64,000 nucleotides of DNA from Perognathus longimembris pacificus. Taxonomy: Eukaryota > Chordata > Mammalia > Rodentia > Heteromyidae. The stretch covers positions 11,546,826 through 11,610,825 of the forward strand of contig NC_063171.1 in the NCBI RefSeq assembly GCF_023159225.1, given 5' to 3'. Each line of letters opens with the position of its first letter. Within the stretch, counting starts at the first letter, position 1. The translations under genes were made by a program, and so were the position numbers. The notes below the pieces were generated by a model. The model was not told the origin of the DNA and made no database searches. It saw only the letters and a list, made by a program, of their open reading frames with translations. Shown here one piece after another: positions 1-12,300 of this stretch.

Positions 1-620
1 CTAATCTTAAATTCAAATCATCTGATTCTTACTTTCTAAATCTCTAAGACCACAGACATGTGTCCTGTGCTGAGCTAGGGATCTATTGTAATCAGAAAAT
101 GAAGAGTCAAGGGTGATGTATAATTACAAGCTTGTAGTATAAATACAAGTGCAACTACAAGTCTGAGAACAAAGCTAATGCTTTGTGATATATTAGAATC
201 CAGTACCAATGAACAGTTTCTTATGTGATTGATTATATTTACATACTGGATGCTCAATATGAGGATGGTTATTCTGTAGTCTGCCTCAACTGAAGATGTT
301 GCTCTTAGATATTTGGCATTTTCTGAATTTGTATGGTATAAAACCTTGATATAACTGATATTCTTGAGAATAAATAATGTGAGTCTTTTGTCCCTTGCAA
401 AAAAAGAAGATCCACAGTGATCAAGTGGTCAAATCATATTGGATATGGATATGCATATAGCATATTGATTGTAAATACAGTAAGAGAAGAAGAGTACTTG
501 AAATATGGAGAAATATTTTATTATTTATATAGCATGTAAAGTGTCATCAAGCTCATATATCATAAACCAGTCCTATATTGTTATAATAGTATTTTTACTT
601 AACACACATATACATAGTAT

Positions 621-661
<41 letters not shown>

Positions 662-1550
662 AATTTGTGCTGTGGAAATAATTAAATAGAATGATCAGTG
701 TTCCATTAGGTTATTGAAAATTGTTCTAAGGTTTATTTTCTCTTCACTAGCCAGCCACACACGAAATGTAGAAAGTTTTCCTTTTAGCTGGCTTGCATTT
801 CCATGTGACCTTTCCTGTTGTCATAATTGTTTAACAAAATGACATTTTCATTTGCCAAGGATTTTTGTGCATCAGGTAGAATTATAACGTGTTGAAATTC
901 AAGCCATAAATAATTTTACGCATGCATGTATATTCTTATTTATAATTGTTTATGTTCCCTGTGCAAGCAAGGAATAGATTTTATAGTGTAAAGGAGCTAT
1001 GAAACTAGATTTATTCACATTTTATTGGTGACTAAAATGAATTAGTCAGTAACTGATTCATTAAACTTTATCTTTTGGAGTATATATTCTATATACTCAA
1101 TGTGGATATATTGTAGAATAATGTATGGCTACTTTTGAAGAAATTCATATTATCTTTTTATTACTTGAGCTCCCTTACTTGAGCAGTACTGAGTGCCTCT
1201 AAGATCTGAAAAATATTCCCCTTGTTCTAGTTAATTTTAATATTGTACTTATATTGTTTTTACATATTTTCACTGAAATTTAAGCACATGCATGCTGTCA
1301 AAATTATTATATTTTATTATTCCAAATATTTTTATTAGATTGACAAAAAGTGCAATCTTCATTTTAAACATTTCATTAAGAAATTATTGACACCCATCTA
1401 TATGGAAGGCAAGGATAAGATCATGAAGGTTCAAGTCCAAACTAGACAAAGCAGTTAAGGAAAACATATGCAATTATACACATACATAAAGCATGTGTAT
1501 ATTCATAGATACATATATATCCAGTGACATATAAATGCATATATTGAGCA
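1..1550. other. 3' flank of RGS13, no gene seen
   Basis: AT-rich unique-looking sequence with one GT microsatellite (622-659). A short minus-strand ORF at 75-257 has no recognisable features. Confidence 0.6.
622..659. repeat. (GT)n microsatellite
   Basis: About 19 GT units. Confidence 0.95.
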
Positions 1551-1790
1551 AGGTACTGATGGCTCATACCTGTGTGCTAGTGATTCAGGATGCTGAGATC
1601 TTAGGATTGCAGCTCACAGCCATTTGGACACTAAAGTCCATGAAACTTTAATTTTTCACTACCCCCCCAAAAAAGCCAAGACTGGAAAGTGGCTGAAGTG
1701 GTAGAGAGCTAGCATTGAGCACCAAAGCGCTTAAATAGCAGCCAGCCCCTAAGATCAAGTTTTAGGAGAAGCAAGCAATATACATGCACA
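1551..1790 (+). mobile_element. B1-head/Geo-arm SINE
   Basis: The head reads like 7SL/B1 (GGCTCATACCTGTG, GCTGAGATCTTAGGATTGCA). The right arm retains GTGGTAGAGAGCTAGC and the CAGCCCCTAAGATCAAG end. A (CA)n tract starts at the tail (about 1797). Confidence 0.75.
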
Positions 1791-1793
1791 CAC

Positions 1794-1796
<3 letters not shown>

Positions 1797-1836
<40 letters not shown>
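1797..1836. repeat. (CA)n microsatellite at SINE tail
   Basis: About 20 CA units directly 3' of the SINE at 1551-1790. Confidence 0.95.
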
Positions 1837-1840
<4 letters not shown>

Positions 1841-1850
1841 TATTCTTTTT

Positions 1851-2475
1851 TTTTTTGTCAGACTGATATACAGAGCCATTACAGTTTCATATGTTAGGCA
1901 TTGGATAAATTTCTTGTACTATTTGTTAACTCCTTCCTCATTCCCCCCTCCCTCTCCTCCTTTCCCTTTCCCCCCCCATGAGTTGTTCAGTAAATTTACA
2001 CTAAAGAGTTTTGCAAGTATTGCTTTTGTAATCATTTGTCTTTTTTACCCTGTGTCTCTCGATTTTGGTATTCCCTTTCAGTTTCCTAGTTCTAATACCT
2101 GTACACACAGTTTCCAATGTACTCAGATAAGATACAGATATAGTGCAGGTACAACCATGGAAAGGGGATACAAGAGGATCATCAACAATAGAAGCTATGG
2201 TTTCACATCGCATGTTGAAAGTAATTACAACAGTGATCTAACAGTCGTTTCCATACCATGGAGTTCATTTCACTTAGCTTCATCTTTTGTGTTCATAAGG
2301 GTATAGCTATTGGGCTCTTGTGATCCTCTGCTGTGACTAGCCTAAACCTGTGCTAATTGGATGCTTTGGGATAAGTATACGTTGTGAAATGATCATCACA
2401 GTTCAGTTGTTAATTTAGCTAGCATCTCTATATGGTTGCCATTTTTGTGACAGTAAATGGTAAGAATACTAATCC
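1851..2475 (-). mobile_element. L1 3' end (minus strand)
   Basis: A T-rich tail at 1851 is followed by the complement of the lineage's L1 3'UTR, including the C-rich tract 1944-1978, then the end of ORF2. It matches the plus-strand copy at 4290-5310. The 5' end is truncated; the boundary near 2475 is approximate. Confidence 0.85.
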
Positions 2476-4289
2476 TCTTAGCAAATTTCAAATATAATTT
2501 TATCACCTGTTTACATAATGCCGTATATTAAATCTCTAGAATTTATTTATTATGTATAACTGAAACACGTACACTATGGCATGCCTTCTGCCTCTAACTT
2601 TGGAAACCATTGTTACATGTTTCTATGGCTTTGTTTTAGGTTCTACTAAATTATCCAGCATGTTTATTCCTCTACCTTGTTTATTTACGTTATTTCCCTA
2701 CTTTTGAGGAAATTGGAGGATTTCACTCTTTCTTAAATTCCAAATAATAAATCTGAAGAACCCCAATTCAAACATCTGAAATACAAAATGTTTCAAAAAC
2801 TTCAAACTTTTTCAACATTAACACATTGCCACATGTGAAAAATCTGACAATCTAATCTCTTATGATGATGCATCTTAGTTCAAGGCAGGTACATGAAAAG
2901 ATTGCATAATATCATCTTCAGTATAAGTGTGTAAGGTGTACATAAACCAAGAACAACATATTCAGTTTCAGGTATGATAAATCTCCTAAGCATCTCATTT
3001 TACAACAAAAATACTCTACAAATACAGTGAAACACTGGTGGTACCAATATTTTGAGAAAGAGGCATTCAATTTTTTTTGTATGTGCATGTGTGTGTTGGT
3101 AATAAAAACAATTTTAATTGGCAGATGCTCTTCCTCATGTGCCATGCTCAAATACTGCTATTTTTATTAGACAATTTTGCTGGTGTCTCAGGTTGATTTT
3201 GAACTCCCAATTGTCTTGCTTCAGCCTCCCCAGTGTTGGTATTATAGGTATACACCCTCATCCCTGGCTAAAATTTTGAAATAGATATCCAGTAGATTGA
3301 GTGCTGGATAATGTGATAGCTCTAGAATTACTTATTTGAGGAAATGTAAACTATTTTCCTTAATCCCTGAAGGCTTTTCTTGAATCTGGAACACAGTTTT
3401 CAAGTCCCAGAGAAGCCCTAAGGAACAGATCAAATGGCTGCTTTGTGTGTATATTGGATCACAATTTACAAATATTTAAGGGAATATGATCTTACAAAAG
3501 TGCTCCTGAGGAACTCTCCTTGGGTTTGAAGTACATCACATTATTAAATCAAAGGGTAGGGTTGATGGATTAGTCATTGTAAAATGTTGAAGGTAATTAG
3601 AAGTTTGAAGATGAAAAGTAAGTAAGGTATGTACTATCTATTTCAATCATCTAGTTTCAAAGGTAGTAAGAAAGCTGAAGAACAGAAGCAGTAAGAATTT
3701 TTAAAAATAATTTTCTACAGTTTATGCAGAAATCAATAAATTTATAGAGTTAAAACCTTGGAAATCCAGCACTGTAACCCGTGTTTCTTATGAATGAATT
3801 TAGCATTCTTTACACTGTTTGAAATCCAAGAATTATTTATTCTTACCATATCAGAGTTTTTTGTTTTTGTTGTTTTTCTTATTCATTTATTTATTTATTT
3901 TTCTGAACATTACATTTCAGAGCTGGAGGCAGGGTAACTTAACCACCCAGCCCTTCTTAGTACCTGAGTAAGATACGGTTGACTGGGCAGGTATTCACAA
4001 TGATGCATTGAAAAGTGGAGATTACTGACATTACTGACAAAATGCCAAGAAGCTTGTAAACCACAAAACATCCTGAATGGCAAATCTGATTCCTTTAAAT
4101 GTAATGACATGAGGGATACAGAACACAGTGATAGGAGAATTAAGGAATCACTAGGAAAGGCTGTGGGTAGAAACATGAATATTTAAAAAGTGAACTCTGG
4201 AGGGATTAAATTATACTATTTCCTTTCAGTAAGGTGACATCAAGTGAATGTGTTACTTTTACATTTGGTGAAAATTATAGAATATAAAA
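2476..4289. other. No gene seen
   Basis: AT-rich sequence with one B1 fragment (3170-3272). Short ORFs (2918-3151, 3910-4176) look like chance. Confidence 0.6.
3170..3272 (-). mobile_element. B1-like SINE fragment
   Basis: The complement of a 7SL/B1 monomer (CTTCAGCCTCCCCAGTGTTG, then TATAGGTATACACC). Confidence 0.6.
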
Positions 4290-5310
4290 ATATTCATTCC
4301 ATCTCACCCCAGTAAGAATATCCTATATCAAGAAAACTAACAATAACAAATGTTGGAGGTGATGTGACCAAAAGGGAAGCCTACTTCATTGTTGCTGGGA
4401 ATGTAAACTGGTTCAGCCACTCTGGCAAGAGGTATGGAGATTCCTCAAAAGGCTAAACATAGAGCTCCCCTATGACCCAGCAGCCCCACTTTTTGGCATC
4501 TACCAAAAAGACCACAAACAAGAACACAATAAAGCCACCAGCACAACAATGTTCATCGCAGCAGAAATTGTCATAGTTAGAATATGGAACCAACCCATAT
4601 GCCCCTCAGTAGATGAATGGATCAGGAAAATGTGGTACATATACACAATGGTATTTTATGCCTCTATCAGAAAGAATGACATTGCCCCATTCATAAGGAA
4701 ATGGAAGGACTTGGAAAAAATTATACTAAGTGAATTGAGCCAGACCCAAAGAAACATGGACTCTATGGTCTCCCTCATAGGGAATAATTAGCACAGGTTT
4801 AGGCTAGTCACAGCAGAAGATCACAAGAGCCCAATAGCTATACCCTTATGAACACATAAGATGATGCTAAGTGAAATGAACTCCATGTTATGGAAAGGAT
4901 TGTTATATCACTGTTGTAACTCCTTTCAAAATACTATGTGTAACCATAGCTTCTATTATTGATGATCCTCTTGTATCCTCTTCCTGTGGTTTTACCTGCA
5001 CTATCTCTGTATCTTATCTGAGTACATTGGAAACTGTGTATACTGGTATTAGAACTAGGAAACTGAAAGGGAATACCAAAATCGAGGGACACAGGATAAA
5101 AAGACAAACGACTACAAAAGCAATACTTGCAAAACTGTTTGGTGTAAATGAACTGAACAACTCATGGGGGGAAAGGGAAAGGGGGAGGAGTGAGGGGGGA
5201 ATGAGGGAGGAGGTAACAAATAGTACAAAAAATGTATATAATGCCTAATGTATGAAACTGTAACCTCTCTGTACATCAGTTTGACAATAAAAATAAAAAA
5301 TATTATATAT
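4290..5310 (+). mobile_element. L1 ORF2 end and 3'UTR (5'-truncated)
   Basis: It begins in the ORF2 C-terminal coding region (the stretch reading ATGGAACCAACCCATATGCC and ATGTGGTACATATACACAAT). It continues through a 3'UTR with the purine tract 5166-5213 and ends in an A-rich tail with AATAAA near 5286. An 80-codon ORF at 4549-4791 is a remnant of ORF2. Confidence 0.9.
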
Positions 5311-6136
5311 TCATATTGCTATAATATAATAACTTAGACCTTTACAATTTCTTACTAGAATAATTTCTTTATTGTGCCTTTGAAAATATATGCATTTATC
5401 ATTTTAATTTAGACTGAGGTGTTCCAATTACCAAGACCACAATAAACTCATATTATGAGGAAATTAAATCCCAAGATATTGACACAAAGTTTTCAACTTT
5501 CATATTAGTGATAGTACAAAAATATACTTTAAAATTCACAAAATCTGTGGGATCATGAAATCATTGCATATTTTTCACATATGAAGTCTACGAGATATAG
5601 ATGGTTAGATATAAACATACTACAAACAAAGAAAAGTATCTCCCAAGAACATATGTCTCAGTATTGCTCATGATGAAGTTCATTGACTGTACTGTAAGTA
5701 CCAAGTTTATGTATTAATTTGAGTCCTACAGGCTTTCTGTTTGTAAAACACATTTACATGACATAGTTTACAAGCTGAAATTTTAAAGAAGTAATTGTTA
5801 ATTTGACACCAACACTTCATGAATAAGAGAATATCCATTAGTGTACTATGATAGGAAAATGTTATAATATTTGTATCATGAAATGTCTTCCTTTTTCTCA
5901 TTTGTTAATTGAGCTATGTGGTATGCTATAACGTGTATTATTTATCTCCTGAGAACACAAGGGTTTATTTCTTTTAAAATTGGTTTCTCTTTAGAAACAA
6001 GTAAACAATTTATAGCTTGGCTTCTGTCATACCCCTACTTTATAAATTCCCCTTTTGTGTTTTGTCCTTTTTACCTAAAAAAGCAAAGGCATTTCTGGTT
6101 AATATATCACCTTCCATTTAAACTTCTGCATGACAT
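5311..6136 (-). other. Probable RGS13 3' untranslated region
   Basis: Sequence immediately after the RGS13 stop codon. AATAAA on the minus strand occurs at 5964-5969 (about 170 nt after the stop) and at 5368-5373 (about 765 nt after). Either could be the polyadenylation signal; the sequence alone does not decide. The stretch is AT-rich, has no recognisable repeat, and ends against a plus-strand L1 tail at about 5310. Confidence 0.5.
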
Positions 6137-6319
6137 TTAAGAATTGTTGGACTGAATACTTTTTAAAAGTTTCTCATACATTTCTGACTTTAGGAATCTG
6201 GGATAGGAATCCATTTCCATATGTCTATACACTATTTTTTGAGCCTCTTCAAAACATGATTCAGTAGGTTCTTGAATGTTCCTGGAGATAGTTTCTCTTG
6301 TTGAACTGTCGATGTTAAT
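6137..6319 (-). CDS. RGS13: RGS13 terminal coding exon with stop
   Basis: The exon has 60 codons plus TAA (6137-6139), from INIDSSTRETISRNIQ to LLKSIQSNNS. It includes the DSYPRFLKS helix with the conserved Asp and Arg of the RGS fold. The acceptor reads acttttcag. The protein ends at NNS, one residue earlier than the human protein as I recall it. Confidence 0.94.
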   Translation of the reverse strand: MNIDSSTRETISRNIQEPTESCFEEAQKIVYRHMEMDSYPRFLKSEMYEKLLKSIQSNNS

Positions 6320-9300
6320 CTGAAAAGTAAAATTATATGTAAAGCCATATATAAGTAAGCATAATCAAAGACAGATATAAGGGAAAGATTTTGTTTATGA
6401 TCCTTCTTTTTCAGCTTAATAAGGTAGATTTGTTCAGAGGTACATACACAAAAAGACTTTTAAGAAGTAAACATTATTCTTTAAAAAAATAAATATCCAC
6501 CTTCCATAGAATACCAGGAGCTTAAAGAGACTACAGGACCCAAACCTAGTACAATTTTAAGAGCAATTGTTTTGGCAGATGTAAGAGGTTTGTTTGATAC
6601 CATGTAAGTGAGGAAGTTTATAAAATTCAAGTATCTTTTTAAGGAAAAAGGAAGTTGGTGCTCTTTCAAAGTTTTTCTTCCTCAATACTCACAAATGTTG
6701 CTTTAACAGACTGTGCCCTGAAATAAAAAAGCAGTGTGGAGAAGTGGGAAAGGAGAGGGGAAGAAGTGGTTATTTCAGTAAACCAAAAATTTCCAGACAA
6801 GAGACTTGGGGAAATAAGTCAACAATACAAGACTGTTCTACATAACAGAAACATTACATTCCACCCTTGAGCTGCTCCCCTTTAACAGGAAATTTCATTT
6901 TCCATTGTCTCTCTGGGTTTCTGTTTCACTCCTGGTTCTTTACTTTGCTCAGGCAGTTGTAAGTCAGTGGGAGTAAATCAATATGGGTGAACGGTGGGTT
7001 TTCTAGTTTAACACTAGGGTTGGCAACCATATTTTGTACTGAGGAGCACAGTGGCAAGGAAAATTTTTCCAATAATTGTCTTTTTTTTTTCTTTTAACTT
7101 TCTTGGAAATTTAGACCATTTAGTAGGTAAAGACCTCATATCTCACAGCCCAACTTTAAATCCTATTTTACCACAGAAGTGTGTGATACTACATAGGTGA
7201 GTTAGTGTCTTGGCTTCCTATATCTTTTCTTCATGAAACTAACAGCAATAATGAATTTGTGACATGTGAAAATATACTCAGATGCCAAAATCCTGGCAGG
7301 TGTGGACACTGCTTGTCATCAGCACCCACCAGCCCACCAGAGAATGTGCCAATCTCTGCTTCCCATTATTACCTCTCTAGGGGACTGTGGCTGGATATAG
7401 ATCCTATAAAGCTTCTTGGCCTTAGAAATTCTGCTTGACCGCGAGGCAAGTTTCTTATAGGTTTCACATGCCATCCAGAATTTTATGTTCTCTTCACTGT
7501 GCTCCATTTTTAAGTATGCGGCATAGACTACTGGACCATCTAAAATAGTAAAGAAATTAGTTTATTTTCATGGATCAACATTATCTGAAATGCTGAGCAA
7601 TAGTCAATGCTTTAATCAGAATTCTGAATAAAAAGATTTCATGTCATGTAGTGAGCATTTTATATTTATAGCAACCACACAGTGATGTCGATTCATCTGA
7701 AGCATATTTGAAAATGTGGCTCACTGTTGAGGTCATCCCACTGCATCACTCAGTGGGAGATGCTTACAATTGTAGATAACAGATTGACTGGGATTGAAAC
7801 AAGGACCCAGGAAAATGATTTAAGCTGGACTGGTAGCCTGAATGCTCTCCGAATTTACATGGCACATTTCACTCCCCACACTAAACATATGGGTAAAATC
7901 AGGAGTTCAAATCTAAATAGGCAAGTCAACGTTGGAAGGAAAGTACCCAAGCCATGGAAGTGTGATACTCAGATCAGTTTGTGTTGCATGATGTGTTCCC
8001 ATTATCCAATAGCAGGAGTGCAGAAAAAGGTGAAAATTGGAACTTTATATTCACAATAAATGAGAAATAATGACCAGGCAATGAACGGAATTCAGAGCAG
8101 ATGTTGGTACTCTTTCTAAATCCAGTACAGGGCAGTGGCATGCACATAACCATTGATCAACTTGGATGTTAAGATGGTATCCTCGACTTGGTTTTTAAAT
8201 TGAATTTCTCAAATAAGAAGATAAGGACACAGGCAAGAGGGTTTAGGGGACCTTATGACAGAGATACTTTATCTAATCTGCTCATACTTGACTATGTGAG
8301 AGCTCACAACTCTAACACATTAGTCAGAAACTTATGATGCTCAAGTATTTCTAAGGCTCAAAATGAATAATTTGGGATGAAAACCAAATTTATTTTGTTT
8401 ACTGCAAAGTCTCTTTGTGTATCTGAGAGATTGAGTTGCTCAATGATAAAACAGAAAACTAATTTTCAACTGAGGCAACAGAAATATTTGCGCATTTGGC
8501 TTTCCCATTTAATGCTGAGACCCATTAGAGACAATTAGCATAGGTTTATTTTTAAATATAAAAAGCTGTACATAACTTAATGTATATAACTTGAGTTCAT
8601 ATATAAAAACATAAGAATGAACAAATGTTGTTACCACAAGCAATGCTTTGAACATATCCATCAGCTCTATAGTATAAGCTTGAGATTATCAGATATTGCT
8701 TAGTATCATTGCCTTAAAGGAATAAAGATAATCTGCTCAAATGGAAATGATGAGAAAAGTCATATTTTCTTGGCTCATCACATAAAAGAATGGATCAATT
8801 TCTGTAACACTAGAAATCTGAGCTTCTTGAATTCTGGATTTCTACTGACAGGCAGCAGCAATAGAGGAATGAAGATAATGATTAAAAGCTTTTATATTTA
8901 AGAGAAATAACACAGACAGAAGTAGATGGCTTCTGATGAAGTACTGAATTCGGAGAAAGCTGATAACCTACAAGAATTCTGACATCCAGGAAAACACAAA
9001 CTTAGATCACGTCTTCCTATTATCATGTGAGTAAGTGTAGCTTCCTCATAATTCAGGAGTAGATATGCCAGGCATATCTCCTGGATGAGCAGATGGATAA
9101 GGCTGAGCTAGAATATGGATAAATCAGCAAAGGAAATTACATGACTTAGCTATTATTACCTACCTAGAGTTTATCTTAGATTTCTTATTTTCACAACAAA
9201 GGGATGATAAAATACACCTTGTCACACTGTAAACACAGAAAGTTGAGGGCAGAAAATAGTTGAACAGGTTGGCAAAGCCAGATGTAAAGCAAAAAGTAGT

Positions 9301-12300
9301 TCCTGGTTTAACAGATCAAGTTGAATGGAAATTTATTCTATTACGTGTTGAAATTAGAAAGTTCTACTAAAATGAAGAAATTGGCATAATTTGTATTTAG
9401 AGGAATGTTGACTGGATATTTCATTAGCTAAAGAAAATAAAAGAGTTGAGGTTTAAAATGATCTGTGGAACTTTACAAAGTAATAGATACCTGATAAAAT
9501 CCACAGATCATGAAATGAGAGACAGCCATGAAGGTGACCTACATTGGTTAATGAATTAGAAAAGCCATCAGGAAACCAACGTTAAGATTCTAAATTGTAG
9601 TGTTCTAAGTTTGTATTTGTGTTTCATCTTTAACCTAATTATATGTGAAATTATTTATAGATGCCAATTTCAGAACCTGATGGGCATCTATTCTTGCTTT
9701 CATTACCTTCTTTCCTGATAGAGTAAGAAATGTCTCTGCAGTGGCAAGCTGTACTAATTTTTTTCTGATTCTTTTTCTTTATTATTATTATTATTTCTGG
9801 TCATGGGGCTTAAACTCTAGTCCTGGGCTCTGTCCCTGAGCTGTTGCTCAAGGCTAGCTCTCTACCACTTTGGCCACAGTGCCCCCCTGGTTGTTTCTCT
9901 GATTAAGTGGAGATAAAGGTCTCAGAGACTTTCCTGCCCAGGCTGACTTTAAACCACGATCCCCATATCTCAGCTTCCTGAGTAGCTAGGACATAAGCCA
10001 TTAGCACTGGTCTTGATCATGATTCTTGACATACTCAGTTCATTTGCTAGTGAAGCCATTGAGGCATTGTTATATACATACACACACACACACACACACA
10101 TGCACATATATAACTTAGAAAGTTATAATATTTTCTATAGTTTATATATAATATAGTGAAATATAAATTCTCAGTGTGTTACCTTGTACTGTTATAAGTT
10201 ATTCTCATTTTCTAAGGATTAGATTTCAATGTCCCACATATAACCATACTAGTCAATATTTACAGGTAACTCTGCCCTTCTAGTGTCATAGGAAGAATAT
10301 ATTTTTTAAATTCTTATTCTTTAGTCTACAGGGGAGACTAAAGAAAGACATGGAACATCGCTCAAGTCAACCACAGCTATTCTGTATCATGAAGAATAAA
10401 CAAGCCTTTCTTAATTGAAATCACTAGGATTTCAATGTCATTTGTTACAGCATCATAACTTCACGAAAACTAATGTACAATATTTGAACCTGTGTGACAT
10501 TTCAGATATGTCTAGTGCATAGAATGAGTAAACTTAAATGATTGGAGCGTTTACAGAATTCTGTATACATTAGGCTAATATTTGAGTATGCTGCAAGTTA
10601 CCCAAGCAGGCCTATGGAGTTGCACAAGGTTTCAGGCATCTTAGTAAATAATCAAAATCAAAATTGAATTACTCTGTTTACAATTTCTATTGACTCATTC
10701 AACAAGGGATTTAACAAGGTAGCAAAGTATTTTGCAAATCGGGCAATTGAACCAAAGGTGGCCCATTATGAAGTGTTAAATGGTACTCATTTCCAAGCAC
10801 GGTGCTCAAGAGACCATATTCTGCTTGAGTAGAAGGAAGAAAACATGAGCAGGGCTGGGGATATAGCCTAGTGGCAAGAGTGCCTGCCTCGGATACACGA
10901 GGCCCTAGGTTCGATTCCCCAGCACCACATATACAGAAAACGGCCAGAAGCGGCGCTGTGGCTCAAGTGGCAGAGTGCTAGCCTTGAGCGGGAAGAAGCC
11001 AGGGACAGTGCTCAGGCCCTGAGCCCAAGGCCCAGGACTGGCCAAAAAAAAAAAAAAAAAAAAAAAAAAACATGAGCAAACTAATTGCTCATTTGAGAAG
11101 ATGGAAGGCAAAGCTTTAAGTCATATGCTATGTTTTCCTTTTCTATAAAGAATGACAGTGATGCCTTTAGCAATCTCTAGCTTGCTCTTTTACAGTTAGT
11201 TCCTGAGGTTTGTATTTCTATGACACACATGAAGACACATTCCAGCAACCCAGGAAGAGAAGAAAAACATGATATTTCTCTTGAATCAGAAAAGTAGCAC
11301 AGCTGTTACATGATTCTATGTTCTGTGGTCACAAGCTTCACACCCTGCATTAAATTTAAAGGTGACCTAGAGCCATTACTATTCTTCAGAAATATGTTTA
11401 ATTCAACTTCAGTCCTTCTTACTTCTAGTCAGTGCCACAAGGAAAATGAATTCTAATATTCTACCATAATCTGTATGAAATTTTATAGTCAATCTCCTGT
11501 TTTATTAAAATTCTCTGACTTGGCTGCTATGATAGTAATCATTTCAATTTTTTTTCTGCTACTTTCCCTTTTTCATAGCCTTAAGAAGGTAATATAATTT
11601 GTATTTTTATTAATACAGAAAACATTGGATAAAGTAATAACCACTGTTAACAATCTTTTGTATTTTTCTTTAATCATATATAAACATGAATCTAGCTATT
11701 ATTCATGCATCTGAACCAAAAAGGTACACATTATTTTTTATATAACATGGGAGCATTTGTGTATCATGATGGCTCTTTCATACTTAATCATCTGTGGCAA
11801 ACACTTTTTTTTAATTTTTGATGATGTAATAGTACATCGAAGGGAAAGGTGTCTCTTAGTATCATTAGGGGATTGGTTCCAGTGGCTCTTAGGTTATAGA
11901 AATACAATTATAGTCCAGTCCCTTCTATAAAAGGTATGTTTAAATAACCTACATCCATAATTCTGTATGCTTGAAACTATCTCTGGGTTAGTAATAATTT
12001 TCAGTTCAATATAATGTTAATATACAGTTGTTATACTATATTGTCTGAAATAATGACAAGAAAACAGCCCATAGTAGGGACAAATATTTTTATCTGGATA
12101 TTTTTGATTTGCACTTGGTGGATCTCACCTGCGTAGAATGGTGGAGGCAGAAAGCTGCCTATAAAATAAGCAACACACTCTTCTTGAACATTTAGATTTC
12201 TCCTCTTTTTTATTATAATTTACCCAAGGTAAATAAGTCCTTACATCTTTTTGCCCTTAGAACATAATGTGAAGGAATAGTTTCTAGGTTGAAGAAGGAG

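Noticed and set aside
4549..4791. 80-codon ORF as a host gene
   Set aside because: Corresponds to the L1 ORF2 C-terminus in a 5'-truncated copy.
7205..7438. Plus-strand ORF over RGS13 exon 3
   Set aside because: Antisense shadow of the real coding exon.
10905..11111. ORF ending in a phenylalanine run
   Set aside because: Translation of the complement of an IDL-Geo SINE and its poly(A) tail. The same applies to ORFs at 28420-28620, 52382-52582 and 59237-59446.
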